Origin: Lachnospiraceae bacterium
Lineage (GTDB): Bacteria; Bacillota; Clostridia; Lachnospirales; Lachnospiraceae
Length of the DNA: 42,058 bases
Assembly: GCA_024698485.1 (NCBI GenBank)
Contig: JAILRC010000060.1
Coordinates: forward strand, 1 to 42,058
Direction of reading: 5' to 3'
The stretch's first letter is position 1, and each line of letters opens with the position of its first letter. Of the stretch, positions 22,417 to 30,503 are shown one piece after another. A program made the position numbers and the translations under genes. Under the pieces are notes generated by a model, which saw only the letters and a program-made list of their open reading frames with translations, made no database searches and had not been told where the DNA came from.

Positions 22417-22862
22417 TTATCCTTCCAATCCTATTGAGATCAGTTTTATGGTTTCGGCCATGGCGTTCAGTTCTTCGATGTTGGCGTTTATCTCTTCCAT
22501 TGCTGCTCCCTGGGAAGATATGTTTTCGTTAATGCCCACGGTTTTGGTCATTTCGGACAGGGATTGGGAGAGGTTGGTGACGCTGGACTTCATCTTATCC
22601 TCGATCTCTTTGTTCTTTTTAGAATCGGTGATATCCGGTATGGAACCTGCCACAACAATGGGGGTGCCATCGCTCTCGCGCACAGTCTTGCCGATGGCTT
22701 TAAACCATCTGTAAGTGCCGTCTTTACGCTGCAGTCTGTATTCCGGATCGAAAGGTGTGCGGCCGGTGTAGTCGCTCACATGCTTGCTGAAAGCGTCCAA
22801 AGCTGCCTGCTTTGATGGCGGCAAGCAATTGATCGTTGTTTGTACTCTTGTTGAAAAGCATG
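22417..22862 (-). pseudogene. PAS domain / methyl-accepting chemotaxis-like gene, deleted
   Basis: A frame from about 22824 to 22417 encodes the last two-thirds of a PAS domain (FDPEYRLQRKDGTYRWFKAIG, then IVVAGSIPDITDSKK) followed by a helical region similar to chemoreceptor signalling helices (SSQGAAMEEINANIEELNAMAE) and ends there without the conserved receptor tip. A good ribosome site (AAAGGAG) and ATG lie at 22862 but in a different frame (MLFNKSTNNDQLLAAI), which must shift to reach the PAS part. The start of the PAS domain is missing. I infer an internal deletion with frameshift. It could still be a short protein only if TTG 22824 is used. Confidence 0.6.
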
Positions 22863-23061
22863 GCGGACTCCTTTTGTGCTGATTTTTTTGAATTTTATAA
22901 TAAATGCAACATTATTGGATACATTTTACTATTGCGAAAGTTAGAAATCAATAAACTTACTGAGAATTCGCAGAACTTTCGAACCCTCACTTTACTCTTG
23001 AATTTTTCCCGCAAATGTTGCAAAATACTTCCACTAAGGGTATGAAGGAGTAAACACGCAT

Positions 23062-23565
23062 ATGCTGACCGTACGTAAAGCAAGGGAGAGCGAATTTGAC
23101 ATCATCATGGGGATCTATGCCCTGGCCAGAGAGTTTATGGCGGAAACGGGAAACCCTAACCAGTGGGGAAAAACAAAGCCGGCGCCGGAGCAGATAAAAG
23201 AAGACATAGAAAACGGGATCTGTCATGTGATCTGCGATGGGGAAGAGGTACACGGAGTTTTCGCCCTTTGTGAAGGAACAGACCCTACTTATCTTTACAT
23301 TGAGAACGGGGAATGGATGAATGACGAAACCTATGTGACCATACACAGGATCGCGGGGGATCAAAAAGCCCACGGTATTTTTACCGTTGCCATGGAGTAT
23401 TGTAAGAAATATGCCGATAACATCCGTATAGACACTCACGAGGATAACAGGGTAATGAGGAACATCCTTGCAAAGCACGGCTTTTCGCAACGGGGGATCA
23501 TTTATCTTAAAAACGGAGAACCCAGGATCGCGTTCCAGTGGTGCAAAAGGGGAAATGCTCAGTGA
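23062..23565 (+). CDS. GNAT family N-acetyltransferase
   Basis: A 167-residue cytosolic enzyme of the Gcn5-related fold. It opens MLTVRKARESEFDIIMGIY, has the central strands around HVICDGEEVHGVFALCEG, and a late IRIDTHEDNRVMRNILAKHGF segment, the typical motif B region (asparagine plus helix) before the last strand. The pyrophosphate loop QxxGxG is unusually weak (GDQKAHGIFT). It transfers acetyl from acetyl-CoA to an unknown amine. ATG 23062; upstream AAGGAG at 23043-23048 gives a spacing of about 13 bases, somewhat long. It is followed 13 bases later by the endonuclease-linked protein. Confidence 0.85.
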   Translation: MLTVRKARESEFDIIMGIYALAREFMAETGNPNQWGKTKPAPEQIKEDIENGICHVICDGEEVHGVFALCEGTDPTYLYIENGEWMNDETYVTIHRIAGDQKAHGIFTVAMEYCKKYADNIRIDTHEDNRVMRNILAKHGFSQRGIIYLKNGEPRIAFQWCKRGNAQ

Positions 23566-23578
23566 AAGAGGTTTGATT

Positions 23579-23977
23579 ATGAAACTTATCATATGCGTTG
23601 ACGATGAGTACGGCATATTGTTCAATCGCCGCCGGGTGAGCCGTGACAGGGCGGTTGTGGAAAAAATAAAGGAATTGACCGTGGATAAGAAACTTTGGAT
23701 CGGGGAATTCAGCAGGCAGCTTTTCGATGAAGATGTAACGGTGGCTGAAGACATGCTCCAAAGGGCAGGAGAGTATGATTTCTGCTTCGTGGAAGATGCG
23801 GACGTGACAGGAGTGATGGAGAAAGTGAAAGAAGTCTTCCTGTTCAAATGGAACAGGCGTTATCCTTCGGACGCAGGTTTCGATCCGGAGAACCTGGCGG
23901 ATTTCCGTTTGGCTTCTTCGGAAGATTTTCCGGGAAATTCCCACGAAAAGATCACACTTGAAAGGTGGACAAGATGA
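23579..23977 (+). CDS. Conserved hypothetical protein, often labelled ribonuclease Z in clostridia
   Basis: A 132-residue soluble protein, MKLIICVDDEYGILFNRRRVSRDRAVVEK at the start (split here by nature into CVDD and FNRRRxSRD motifs), FCFVEDADVT in the middle, VFLFKWNRRYPSD and FPGNSHEKITLERW at the end. I recall close relatives across Lachnospiraceae annotated as ribonuclease Z, but no metallo-beta-lactamase metal site (HxHxDH) exists, so that name is unsupported. Start ATG 23579 after GAAAGAGG. Its stop overlaps the start of the nuclease gene (ATGA), suggesting a joint role such as partner or immunity function. Confidence 0.75.
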   Translation: MKLIICVDDEYGILFNRRRVSRDRAVVEKIKELTVDKKLWIGEFSRQLFDEDVTVAEDMLQRAGEYDFCFVEDADVTGVMEKVKEVFLFKWNRRYPSDAGFDPENLADFRLASSEDFPGNSHEKITLERWTR

Positions 23978-24789
23978 GCAGTACTAAAAAGAACGGCAAA
24001 ACAACGAAGAAAAATGGCAGGGGAGCAGTGAAACCCATATCTGTCTTTCTTGCACTTATCATAGCGATCGTAGGCCTCGGCTTCGGAGTCACATCACCGA
24101 AAGTCGTTGAACTTCTGGGGCTGGAAGAGGTGATGCAGACCTTCTTTCCTGATTACTACGGGCAGAGCAGCGGGATCGGCGGAGATGTTGAGGATCTGCT
24201 CTTAAACCTTCCCGACTATTCGGGAAGCCCTTACGTGACAGTAAACGGAAACAACCCTTACTTTGAAGATGCTGAAGTAAAGGCTGCCGGGGCTTCGTTC
24301 GAAACTTACTCTGATCTTGATGATCTCGGGCGTTGCGGAGCCTGCACCGCCGGCGTGGGACGGGACATAATGCCCACGGATGACAGAGGAGAGATCGGTT
24401 CCGTAAAACCTTCGGGCTGGAACCAGAAGAAATATGCGGGACTTGTGGAGGGCAACTACCTCTACAACCGCTGTCATCTCATCGGCTATCAGCTGACGGG
24501 AGAAAATGCCAACACGAAGAATCTCATCACGGGAACCCGTTATCTCAACGTGGATGGCATGCTTCCTTTTGAAAACATGGTGGCTGACTACGTTAAGGAA
24601 ACGGGAAACCACGTGCTCTACCGTGTCACACCCCTGTTTTCCGAGGATGATCTGGTGGCCAGAGGAGTCCTGATGGAAGCAAAGTCGGTGGAGGATGACG
24701 GAGACGGAGTGCTGTTCTGTGTATTCTGTTACAATGTACAGCCGGGGATCGTCATAGACTACAGTGACGGCAGCAGCAGAGAAAAATAA
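23974..24789 (+). CDS. Membrane-anchored DNA/RNA non-specific endonuclease
   Basis: A 271-residue nuclease: a lysine-rich start, one membrane segment (about residues 21-40) and an external beta-beta-alpha-metal nuclease domain. The catalytic site is YNRCHLIGYQL (H168 in the usual DRGH position, here NRCH) with the metal-binding ANTKNLITGTRYLN (about 179-192). The upstream GRCGACTAGVGRDIMPT region is also typical of the streptococcal EndA/Spd-like branch. Such surface nucleases degrade extracellular DNA for uptake, nutrition or escape from nets. ATG 23974 overlaps the preceding stop, with AAAGGTGG ahead. Confidence 0.9.
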   Translation: MSSTKKNGKTTKKNGRGAVKPISVFLALIIAIVGLGFGVTSPKVVELLGLEEVMQTFFPDYYGQSSGIGGDVEDLLLNLPDYSGSPYVTVNGNNPYFEDAEVKAAGASFETYSDLDDLGRCGACTAGVGRDIMPTDDRGEIGSVKPSGWNQKKYAGLVEGNYLYNRCHLIGYQLTGENANTKNLITGTRYLNVDGMLPFENMVADYVKETGNHVLYRVTPLFSEDDLVARGVLMEAKSVEDDGDGVLFCVFCYNVQPGIVIDYSDGSSREK

Positions 24790-24832
24790 AAAAAGCGGAG
24801 TATATGCGATCGGCATATACTCCGTTATTTTT
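24783..24832. terminator. Bidirectional terminator after the endonuclease
   Basis: A perfect 12-pair stem CGGAGTATATGC (24796-24807), loop GATCG, GCATATACTCCG (24813-24824), with an A-run on the left and TTATTTTTTTT on the right. Confidence 0.92.
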
Positions 24833-24924
24833 TTTGCGGCTTTGCCCGGTTTCGTGACATTCGAGCTGACCGGCAACATACAGATCAGAAAGGCCACAGA
24901 ACTCGGAGCGAACTCTTCAATGTC

Positions 24925-25773
24925 TCATTTTTTGTACATTTTCCTGTAATCCCTGGGGGAGTAGCCGGTCACATCATGGAAGGTCTTATTAAAAGCAGTG
25001 GTGGATTGGAATCCGGCCTGAAAAGCACATTCCGTGATTGAGAGACTATCGTCCAAAAGCAGGGAAGCAGCTGTCTTCACCCTGATGTTTGCCAGATAGG
25101 AAGGAAAAGACATATGCATATATTGTTTGAACAGTTTTGAAAAATAGAAAGGACTGATGCCGATGTGGGCCGCCACTTCCGACTGGGACAGATCCTCGGA
25201 GGAATTCTCAACTATATAGGTACAGGCTGAATGAATGTAATGCCAGCTGCTTCCTGAACCGTTATCAAAAATTGCCTTTTTTTTGCTTTCTGAAAGCACA
25301 TGATCGCCAATCTTTAGGAGTATATCGTAAATGCAAAGTTTACATTCGGTCTCCGCAAGAAGATCCAAAGAGTTGTGGATCTTCCGGATCTCGTTGATCT
25401 TATTGGCAATGAAAGCCGCAAGGTCGGGGTACTCTTTTGCGGATATGTGATGGCATTGGTAGAGAAACCTGGAAATGGATACCAGATCCAGATTGTTCTC
25501 GATGATGACCGAAGAAAACTGGATGAAAAGGGCGCTTCCTCTGGGAATCTTCACGGTCTCGTGAATCTGCTGGGGCCATACAAGAAGGATGTCTCCTTTT
25601 TCCGGTTCGTAGAGAGTATCATTAATGCGGTATCTGCAGCCGTCGGTAAGGACCAGGGTGAACTCGGCCGCATTGTGCCAGTGGGGCGGGAAGATCTCGG
25701 GGGCATTTTCTCCGGTAACCGTGACTGAAGTGGTGGAATTAAATATTATCTTTTCTTTTGTTCGTTTATCCAT
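24925..25773 (-). CDS. AraC family transcriptional regulator with cupin sensor
   Basis: A 282-residue regulator. The N-terminal half is a cupin-like ligand domain (FPPHWHNAAEFTLVLTDG, histidines at about 31 and 33; later KGDILLVWPQQIHE). The last 100 residues hold two helix-turn-helix units: SQSEVAAHIGISPFYFSKLFKQ and LSITECAFQAGFQSTTAFNKTFHD followed by the family ending GYSPRDYRK. ATG 25773 carries no strong ribosome site in view. It is divergent from a MATE exporter with 137 AT-rich bases between, so the exporter is the likely target, with the cupin sensing a sugar or small compound. Confidence 0.9.
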   Translation of the reverse strand: MDKRTKEKIIFNSTTSVTVTGENAPEIFPPHWHNAAEFTLVLTDGCRYRINDTLYEPEKGDILLVWPQQIHETVKIPRGSALFIQFSSVIIENNLDLVSISRFLYQCHHISAKEYPDLAAFIANKINEIRKIHNSLDLLAETECKLCIYDILLKIGDHVLSESKKKAIFDNGSGSSWHYIHSACTYIVENSSEDLSQSEVAAHIGISPFYFSKLFKQYMHMSFPSYLANIRVKTAASLLLDDSLSITECAFQAGFQSTTAFNKTFHDVTGYSPRDYRKMYKK

Positions 25774-25910
25774 AGCTCACATCATAACAAAAAGTGGGCA
25801 AAAATCAACAAAAAAAATTATCTTAATTTCAAAAAAAAGGATTAAAATGACTCGGCAAATTAAACGGATGAGATAATTTTATTTTTTTTAAAAGAAAGAA
25901 CGGATGATAT

Positions 25911-27308
25911 ATGAAAACAAACGAATTAAAGCTTTCCAAAGGAAGAGAGACGGATTTCACCAAGGGCAGTCCCATGAAACTCATGCTCGCTTTTTACTGG
26001 CCTTTATTGCTGACCAGCATGCTGCAGCAGTTCTACAACTTTGCCGACATGTGGATCGTAGGTAAAGGCATAGGAGATGACGCTCTCGCTGCCGTAGGCA
26101 ACATGGGGTCTCTTTTCTTTTTGATCGTGGGCTTTTCCTTCGGACTGGCCAACGGTTTCGGCGTTTCCGTTGCTCAGAGTTACGGCGCCAAGGATTACGG
26201 AGAATTGAAACACCGTCTGGCGGGGATCATTGAACTGGGAGTCATCCTTGCCATGCTCCTTACCATGTTCAGCGTGGTTTTTCTTGCAGACGCCCTGAGA
26301 GTTTTACAGACTGATGAACAGATCTTCGCTGATTGTCTTAAGTACGGGTATATTGTCTTCGGCGGTCTTTCCGCAGGTATATGCTACAACATTTCCGGAG
26401 CCATCCTGCGTGCTCTCGGAGACAGCAGAACACCCTTAAAAGCTATTATCATATCCTCTGTCCTGAACATTTCCCTGGACAGTCTTCTGATCTTTGGATT
26501 TAAGATGGGAGTTGAAGGGGCTGCTGTGGCCACGGTCTGCTCCCAGGTCATCTCTGCCTTTATATGTATACGTCGCCTTAAGAACATCAGCATCCTTAAG
26601 CTTGTAAAGGATGATTATGACAATGACAGGAAGGTGTTCTTCGGCCTTCTGAAGAACGGTCTTCCCATGGCTTTTATGAATTCTGTCACGGCTGTGGGCT
26701 GCATGGTGGTACAGTCTTTTGTGAATGTATACGGAGTTGCCTATACGGCTGCTTTCGCAGCTTGCGGAAAGTACCTGAACCTGTTTATGAATCCCGCATC
26801 CACGGCAGGAAATGCCATGAGTGCATATGCCAGCCAGAACTACGGGGCCGGAGAGTACAAGAGGATCAGGGACGGGCTTTTCGTCGGCATATGGATCGCT
26901 CTGACATCCTATGTCCTGCTTGGGTCTCTCATGGTGTTTTTCCCTCGCGGACTTGCGGCACTGCTGCTGACGGGAGAAGAACAGATCTCCCTTGCCTGCA
27001 TTTTCTTGCCTCGTTGCGGCATCATGCTCTTTATAGTCGACATCCTCTTTGTGGTGAGAAGCTGCGTTCAGGGAATGGCAAAGCCTATGCTTCCGATGGT
27101 TTCGGGTATTCTGGAAATGATCCTGAGAATGGTTGTTATCTCTTACTTCATCGGAAAAATTGGCTTCAGAGCCACAGCATATGCTGAGATCAGTGCATGG
27201 ATCGGTGCTCTGATAGTGAATGCAGCTGCACTTTATCTGGCTCTGGCGCCTCTTTTGGAAAAGACTAAGAGGACTGTCTTTACAAGGGTTGAAACCAAAA
27301 GCATTTAA
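25911..27308 (+). CDS. MATE family multidrug/organic cation exporter
   Basis: A 465-residue protein with 12 predicted membrane helices in two similar bundles. The start MKLMLAFYWPLLLTSMLQQFYNFADMWIVGKGIGDDALAAVG is the MATE opening (shown in parts: MLQQFYNFADMWIVGK and DALAAVG), and the mid-protein SGAILRALGDSRTPLKA and the second-half NAMSAYASQNYGAGEY are the usual repeats. It extrudes drugs or metabolites using a sodium or proton gradient. ATG 25911 has only a weak ribosome site. It stands opposite an AraC regulator. Confidence 0.9.
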   Translation: MKTNELKLSKGRETDFTKGSPMKLMLAFYWPLLLTSMLQQFYNFADMWIVGKGIGDDALAAVGNMGSLFFLIVGFSFGLANGFGVSVAQSYGAKDYGELKHRLAGIIELGVILAMLLTMFSVVFLADALRVLQTDEQIFADCLKYGYIVFGGLSAGICYNISGAILRALGDSRTPLKAIIISSVLNISLDSLLIFGFKMGVEGAAVATVCSQVISAFICIRRLKNISILKLVKDDYDNDRKVFFGLLKNGLPMAFMNSVTAVGCMVVQSFVNVYGVAYTAAFAACGKYLNLFMNPASTAGNAMSAYASQNYGAGEYKRIRDGLFVGIWIALTSYVLLGSLMVFFPRGLAALLLTGEEQISLACIFLPRCGIMLFIVDILFVVRSCVQGMAKPMLPMVSGILEMILRMVVISYFIGKIGFRATAYAEISAWIGALIVNAAALYLALAPLLEKTKRTVFTRVETKSI

Positions 27309-27346
27309 TGCAATAAACACAACAGTGGAGGAGGTCTGAACTTCTT

Positions 27347-28555
27347 TTACTGATCCAGCCTGAAATGCACGGGTACGCCGTTTCTGTATTCCAGCATCGG
27401 TTCGCCATGGATCAGGGGCAGAAAATAGTTGAGTGCATCTATGCTTACATTATTCCCTTCCGAATTTATCCATTCGGTGGGGAATTTTTTTTCTTTGTTT
27501 GCAACGTTTTCAACGGGGGTGCTGAGCATCTCCACTCTGTAAGGGTTGTTGCTGAGGCGCTTCAGGACCACCATGACTCCCGTCTGTCCGTTGTTGATGC
27601 AGAAGTCTGCGGCGGCTTCTCCCGCGCGTTTGCTCTCGTTCAGATCCGTAAGGGATGCGATGTGGCTGGAGCATCTCTGCATTACGTTGAGCTCGATGGA
27701 ACGGACCTTACAGTTCAGGTGCTCCTTGGTGTAGTTTTCCAGGATCTTGCCTATGCCCGCATTCTGGGTGTGACCGAAAGCGTCCTTTTTATCATCGTAA
27801 TGAGCACCGGGGAAACGTATGCCTTCGGAAACAGCCACCAGAACGGCTTTGTAACGGTCAAGGGCTTTCTTCACATCCTCAAGGTATTTTTCGGGTGAGA
27901 AGGGTCTCTCGGGAAGATAGATGAGGTGGGGAGCAGGTTCTCCGTTGGCCCTTAAGACACAGGAGGAAGCCGTGAGCCAGCCTGCGTCACGTCCCATGAT
28001 CTCCACTATGGTGACAGAAGGGATGGAGTAGACACGGCTGTCGCGGATGATCTCCTGCAGGGATGTGGCCACGTATTTGGCGGCGGAACCGAAGCCGGGG
28101 GTGTGGTCGGTCTCGGGAAGATCGTTGTCAATGGTCTTTGGAACTCCGATGACCTTTATGTCGATGCCTTTCTCGGCAAAGTATCTGCTGAGTTTCAGGA
28201 CCGTGTCCATGGAATCGTTTCCGCCGATGTAAAAGAAAGCCTTGATGTTGTGCTTTTCAAAGGTTTCCAGGATCTTACGGTAATCCTCTTCGGATTCGGA
28301 ATGATCCTTCAGTTTGAAACGGCAGGAACCCAGGATGGTGGAAGGAGTGTGCATCAAAAGGGTGATGTCATGTTCATCCATAAGGATGTTCCTTAAGTTC
28401 AAAAGGCGGTCGGACAATATGCCCTCGATGCCGTTCTCCACTCCGTAGATCTCGTCGATCATGGGATTCTTGGCGGCTTCCGTGAAAACTCCGGTCAGTG
28501 ATGCGTTGATGGCGGCGGTGGGGCCGCCCGATTGCGCGATGGCGATGTTGTACAT
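27347..28555 (-). CDS. pfp: 6-phosphofructokinase, pyrophosphate-dependent type
   Basis: A 402-residue glycolytic enzyme phosphorylating fructose 6-phosphate. The phosphate loop IAQSGGPTAAINASL, the GGNDSMDT segment and GVPKTIDNDLPETDHTPG are clear. Two positions separate PPi from ATP enzymes: aspartate at 114 (glycine in ATP enzymes) and lysine at 140 in PKTIDND (glycine in ATP enzymes). Both point to pyrophosphate as donor, so the reaction is reversible. ATG 28555 follows GGAGG; the longer upstream frame enters the DUF6320 gene and is rejected. Reads in the same direction as the three genes upstream, 20 bases after the DUF6320 stop, so possibly co-transcribed. Confidence 0.9.
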   Translation of the reverse strand: MYNIAIAQSGGPTAAINASLTGVFTEAAKNPMIDEIYGVENGIEGILSDRLLNLRNILMDEHDITLLMHTPSTILGSCRFKLKDHSESEEDYRKILETFEKHNIKAFFYIGGNDSMDTVLKLSRYFAEKGIDIKVIGVPKTIDNDLPETDHTPGFGSAAKYVATSLQEIIRDSRVYSIPSVTIVEIMGRDAGWLTASSCVLRANGEPAPHLIYLPERPFSPEKYLEDVKKALDRYKAVLVAVSEGIRFPGAHYDDKKDAFGHTQNAGIGKILENYTKEHLNCKVRSIELNVMQRCSSHIASLTDLNESKRAGEAAADFCINNGQTGVMVVLKRLSNNPYRVEMLSTPVENVANKEKKFPTEWINSEGNNVSIDALNYFLPLIHGEPMLEYRNGVPVHFRLDQ

Positions 28556-28575
28556 TTTTTCCTCCGAAAGGCAGA

Positions 28576-29244
28576 TCACAGATGAAATCTGCGCTGAAAT
28601 TCTCTTGCAATTGTCCTGCCTCTGAAAATGATGGCAGCGGCCAGCACTGCGATGCTGACCATGAGGCATATGCCCCAGGTCATGGGCATATCTCTCTTAA
28701 GGGTGTACATTACCACGAAGGGAATGAGACCGAAAAACAACTCCGTAAGGAGATAGGTGATGGCGTTTCCCTGTTTGTCCAGCATGGTGAGAACAAAGTT
28801 CACCACAAGGGTTGCGGCGATGGCGATGGGGATGATCCAGTCTTTTGTGAGCCACAGAAAATCAAAGCAGTAGGAAGTCACCAGGAGAAGGACAAGGATG
28901 ATGAAGACCATCACCGTGAGTTTTCTGGCTGAGGCCGTTCCCGGTCTGAACTGCTTCATGATACAGAATTCCACTGCCACCACCCACATGGTGAAGATGA
29001 AACTCCAGTGGAGGTCGGGGAAGGAGGGAAACTTCATTCCCAGCAGGAAATCCATACCAAGACTTGCGATGATCACTGCCCAGGCAATGAACATCTGCAA
29101 TTTATACAAAAAGGATCTGAACTGCAATGCGGGATGCTCGGGAAAGTAAGGAGCTTCACCCTCGCCGATGAGTCTGCTCTGGCAGAGAGGGCATTTCTCG
29201 AGATTTCCGCCCACTGCGATCTTGCAATATTGACATTTCTTCAT
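28576..29244 (-). CDS. DUF6320 family zinc-ribbon membrane protein
   Basis: A 222-residue protein. Two CxxC pairs (CQYC, residues 4-7; CPLC, 18-21) form a short zinc ribbon. After a soluble stretch (HPALQFRSF) come about six membrane helices from residue 50 onward. This is the DUF6320 architecture; function is not known. Its ATG overlaps the stop of the condensation-like gene by four bases (ATGA). It lies in a three-gene operon with that gene and an esterase, a constant neighbourhood as far as I recall, suggesting a shared lipid or ester process at the membrane. Confidence 0.8.
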   Translation of the reverse strand: MKKCQYCKIAVGGNLEKCPLCQSRLIGEGEAPYFPEHPALQFRSFLYKLQMFIAWAVIIASLGMDFLLGMKFPSFPDLHWSFIFTMWVVAVEFCIMKQFRPGTASARKLTVMVFIILVLLLVTSYCFDFLWLTKDWIIPIAIAATLVVNFVLTMLDKQGNAITYLLTELFFGLIPFVVMYTLKRDMPMTWGICLMVSIAVLAAAIIFRGRTIAREFQRRFHL

Positions 29245-30488
29245 CTTACCACCTCCGTTGCATATACCCTGATGTCTATTCCCGAGTCTGCAAGGCTTCT
29301 GACGAGATTCTTCACGACTCCCGTGTTTGCATAGGGAGAGGACACACCGAGGGTCAGGTCTCCCTTGTAGGTGAATATGGTGGAGAAGAGATTGGAAGAA
29401 CTGCAGAATCCGTTGTAATTCTCGATCTCGTCTTCAACTTCCTTGGGCGGTTTCTGAACTCCCAGGTTGGAAAGAACGATGGATACTGTCTTGTCCACAT
29501 TTTTTGTAACACTTTTCACCACGAGCTGTTTGATGAAGAGGGGGACAGCACGGACGGGAGCCACGTACTCCATGGTCTCGTAGTTGTTCATCTGCTTCTT
29601 GATGCTTTCTTCCGTCAGCTGCTCCTTGAGGGCGGCATCAAACTCTACGGCCAGATCCTCGAAGGAAATGTCCTCATGGAAGGTATGGGAAACATTCACG
29701 TTGTTGAAGAAGTTTCTGGCTGTGTGGGAAGGGTAGTACTTACGCAGGTTCACAGGCAGTGACACGGTGACAGGCTTTTTTCTGGTTCTGGGAGGCATCT
29801 CGTTACGGATGGCCATCATCCAGGCGGCGCCCAAAAAGCTGGTGACGGAAACTCCCAGTTCTCTGGATCTTTCCAGCATCTTGTCGGCGGGCATATGTAT
29901 CTCGAAAAACTGCAGCTGGTCATAGGGAAGCTTGAAGCCTCCGGGATGGTAGGCGTGTTTCTTGCTGCTCCTTGAAAGACTCATGTTCTCGAAAAACTGC
30001 CGATAGCTGTCCTGAGAAAGGTCGTCTGCGGAAGCACCGGAATGAAGGGAAACTTCTTCGTATTTTCCCGGATTTTTGAGTTTCAGATACTGCAAAACTA
30101 TGACGTTGAGAAATTCCAGACCTCCCGTGCCGTCAGCAAGGGCATGGAACATGTCCAGATTTATCCTTTTTCCGAAATAGGTGACTTTATAGTGGAGCAT
30201 GGCTTTGGCAGGGTCATAGAGCAGCGGGCATATCCTGTCGCTTTCCTCGGTGACTTCGGGCTTAAGATCCGTGTCTTCGATGTAATGCCAGAAAAAGCCG
30301 CGGCGGATGCGGACCTGGACCTGAGGTCTGTCCTGAATGGCCAGAAGCACTGCTTCCCGTAGCAAAACGGGATCTATGTCTTCTTTGAGAATGCAGCTCA
30401 CTCTGAAGGATCTGGTGTCCCTTTTGTTGACGGAAGCCAGAAAGACCTTTGCCACATTATCGATTCTGTACCAGTTATCGCTTGTCAT
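29241..30488 (-). CDS. Condensation-domain / alcohol acetyltransferase-like protein
   Basis: A 415-residue protein of the chloramphenicol-acetyltransferase-like superfamily. The catalytic HxxxDG motif is HALADG (H115, D119) followed by TGGLEFLN, as in acyltransferases and condensation domains. Later VSLPVNLRKYYPS and the SIVLSNLGVQKPP segment match the alcohol acetyltransferase branch, in which an acyl group is moved from acyl-CoA to an alcohol. No carrier-protein domains are fused. It lies between an esterase gene and DUF6320, overlapping the latter by four bases. Substrate not determinable. Confidence 0.8.
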   Translation of the reverse strand: MTSDNWYRIDNVAKVFLASVNKRDTRSFRVSCILKEDIDPVLLREAVLLAIQDRPQVQVRIRRGFFWHYIEDTDLKPEVTEESDRICPLLYDPAKAMLHYKVTYFGKRINLDMFHALADGTGGLEFLNVIVLQYLKLKNPGKYEEVSLHSGASADDLSQDSYRQFFENMSLSRSSKKHAYHPGGFKLPYDQLQFFEIHMPADKMLERSRELGVSVTSFLGAAWMMAIRNEMPPRTRKKPVTVSLPVNLRKYYPSHTARNFFNNVNVSHTFHEDISFEDLAVEFDAALKEQLTEESIKKQMNNYETMEYVAPVRAVPLFIKQLVVKSVTKNVDKTVSIVLSNLGVQKPPKEVEDEIENYNGFCSSSNLFSTIFTYKGDLTLGVSSPYANTGVVKNLVRSLADSGIDIRVYATEVVR

Positions 30489-30503
30489 ATCGTTCCTCTT
30501 TGA

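Noticed and set aside
23579-23977. Ribonuclease Z
   Set aside because: The metal-binding HxHxDH motif of the metallo-beta-lactamase fold is absent and the protein is only 132 residues.
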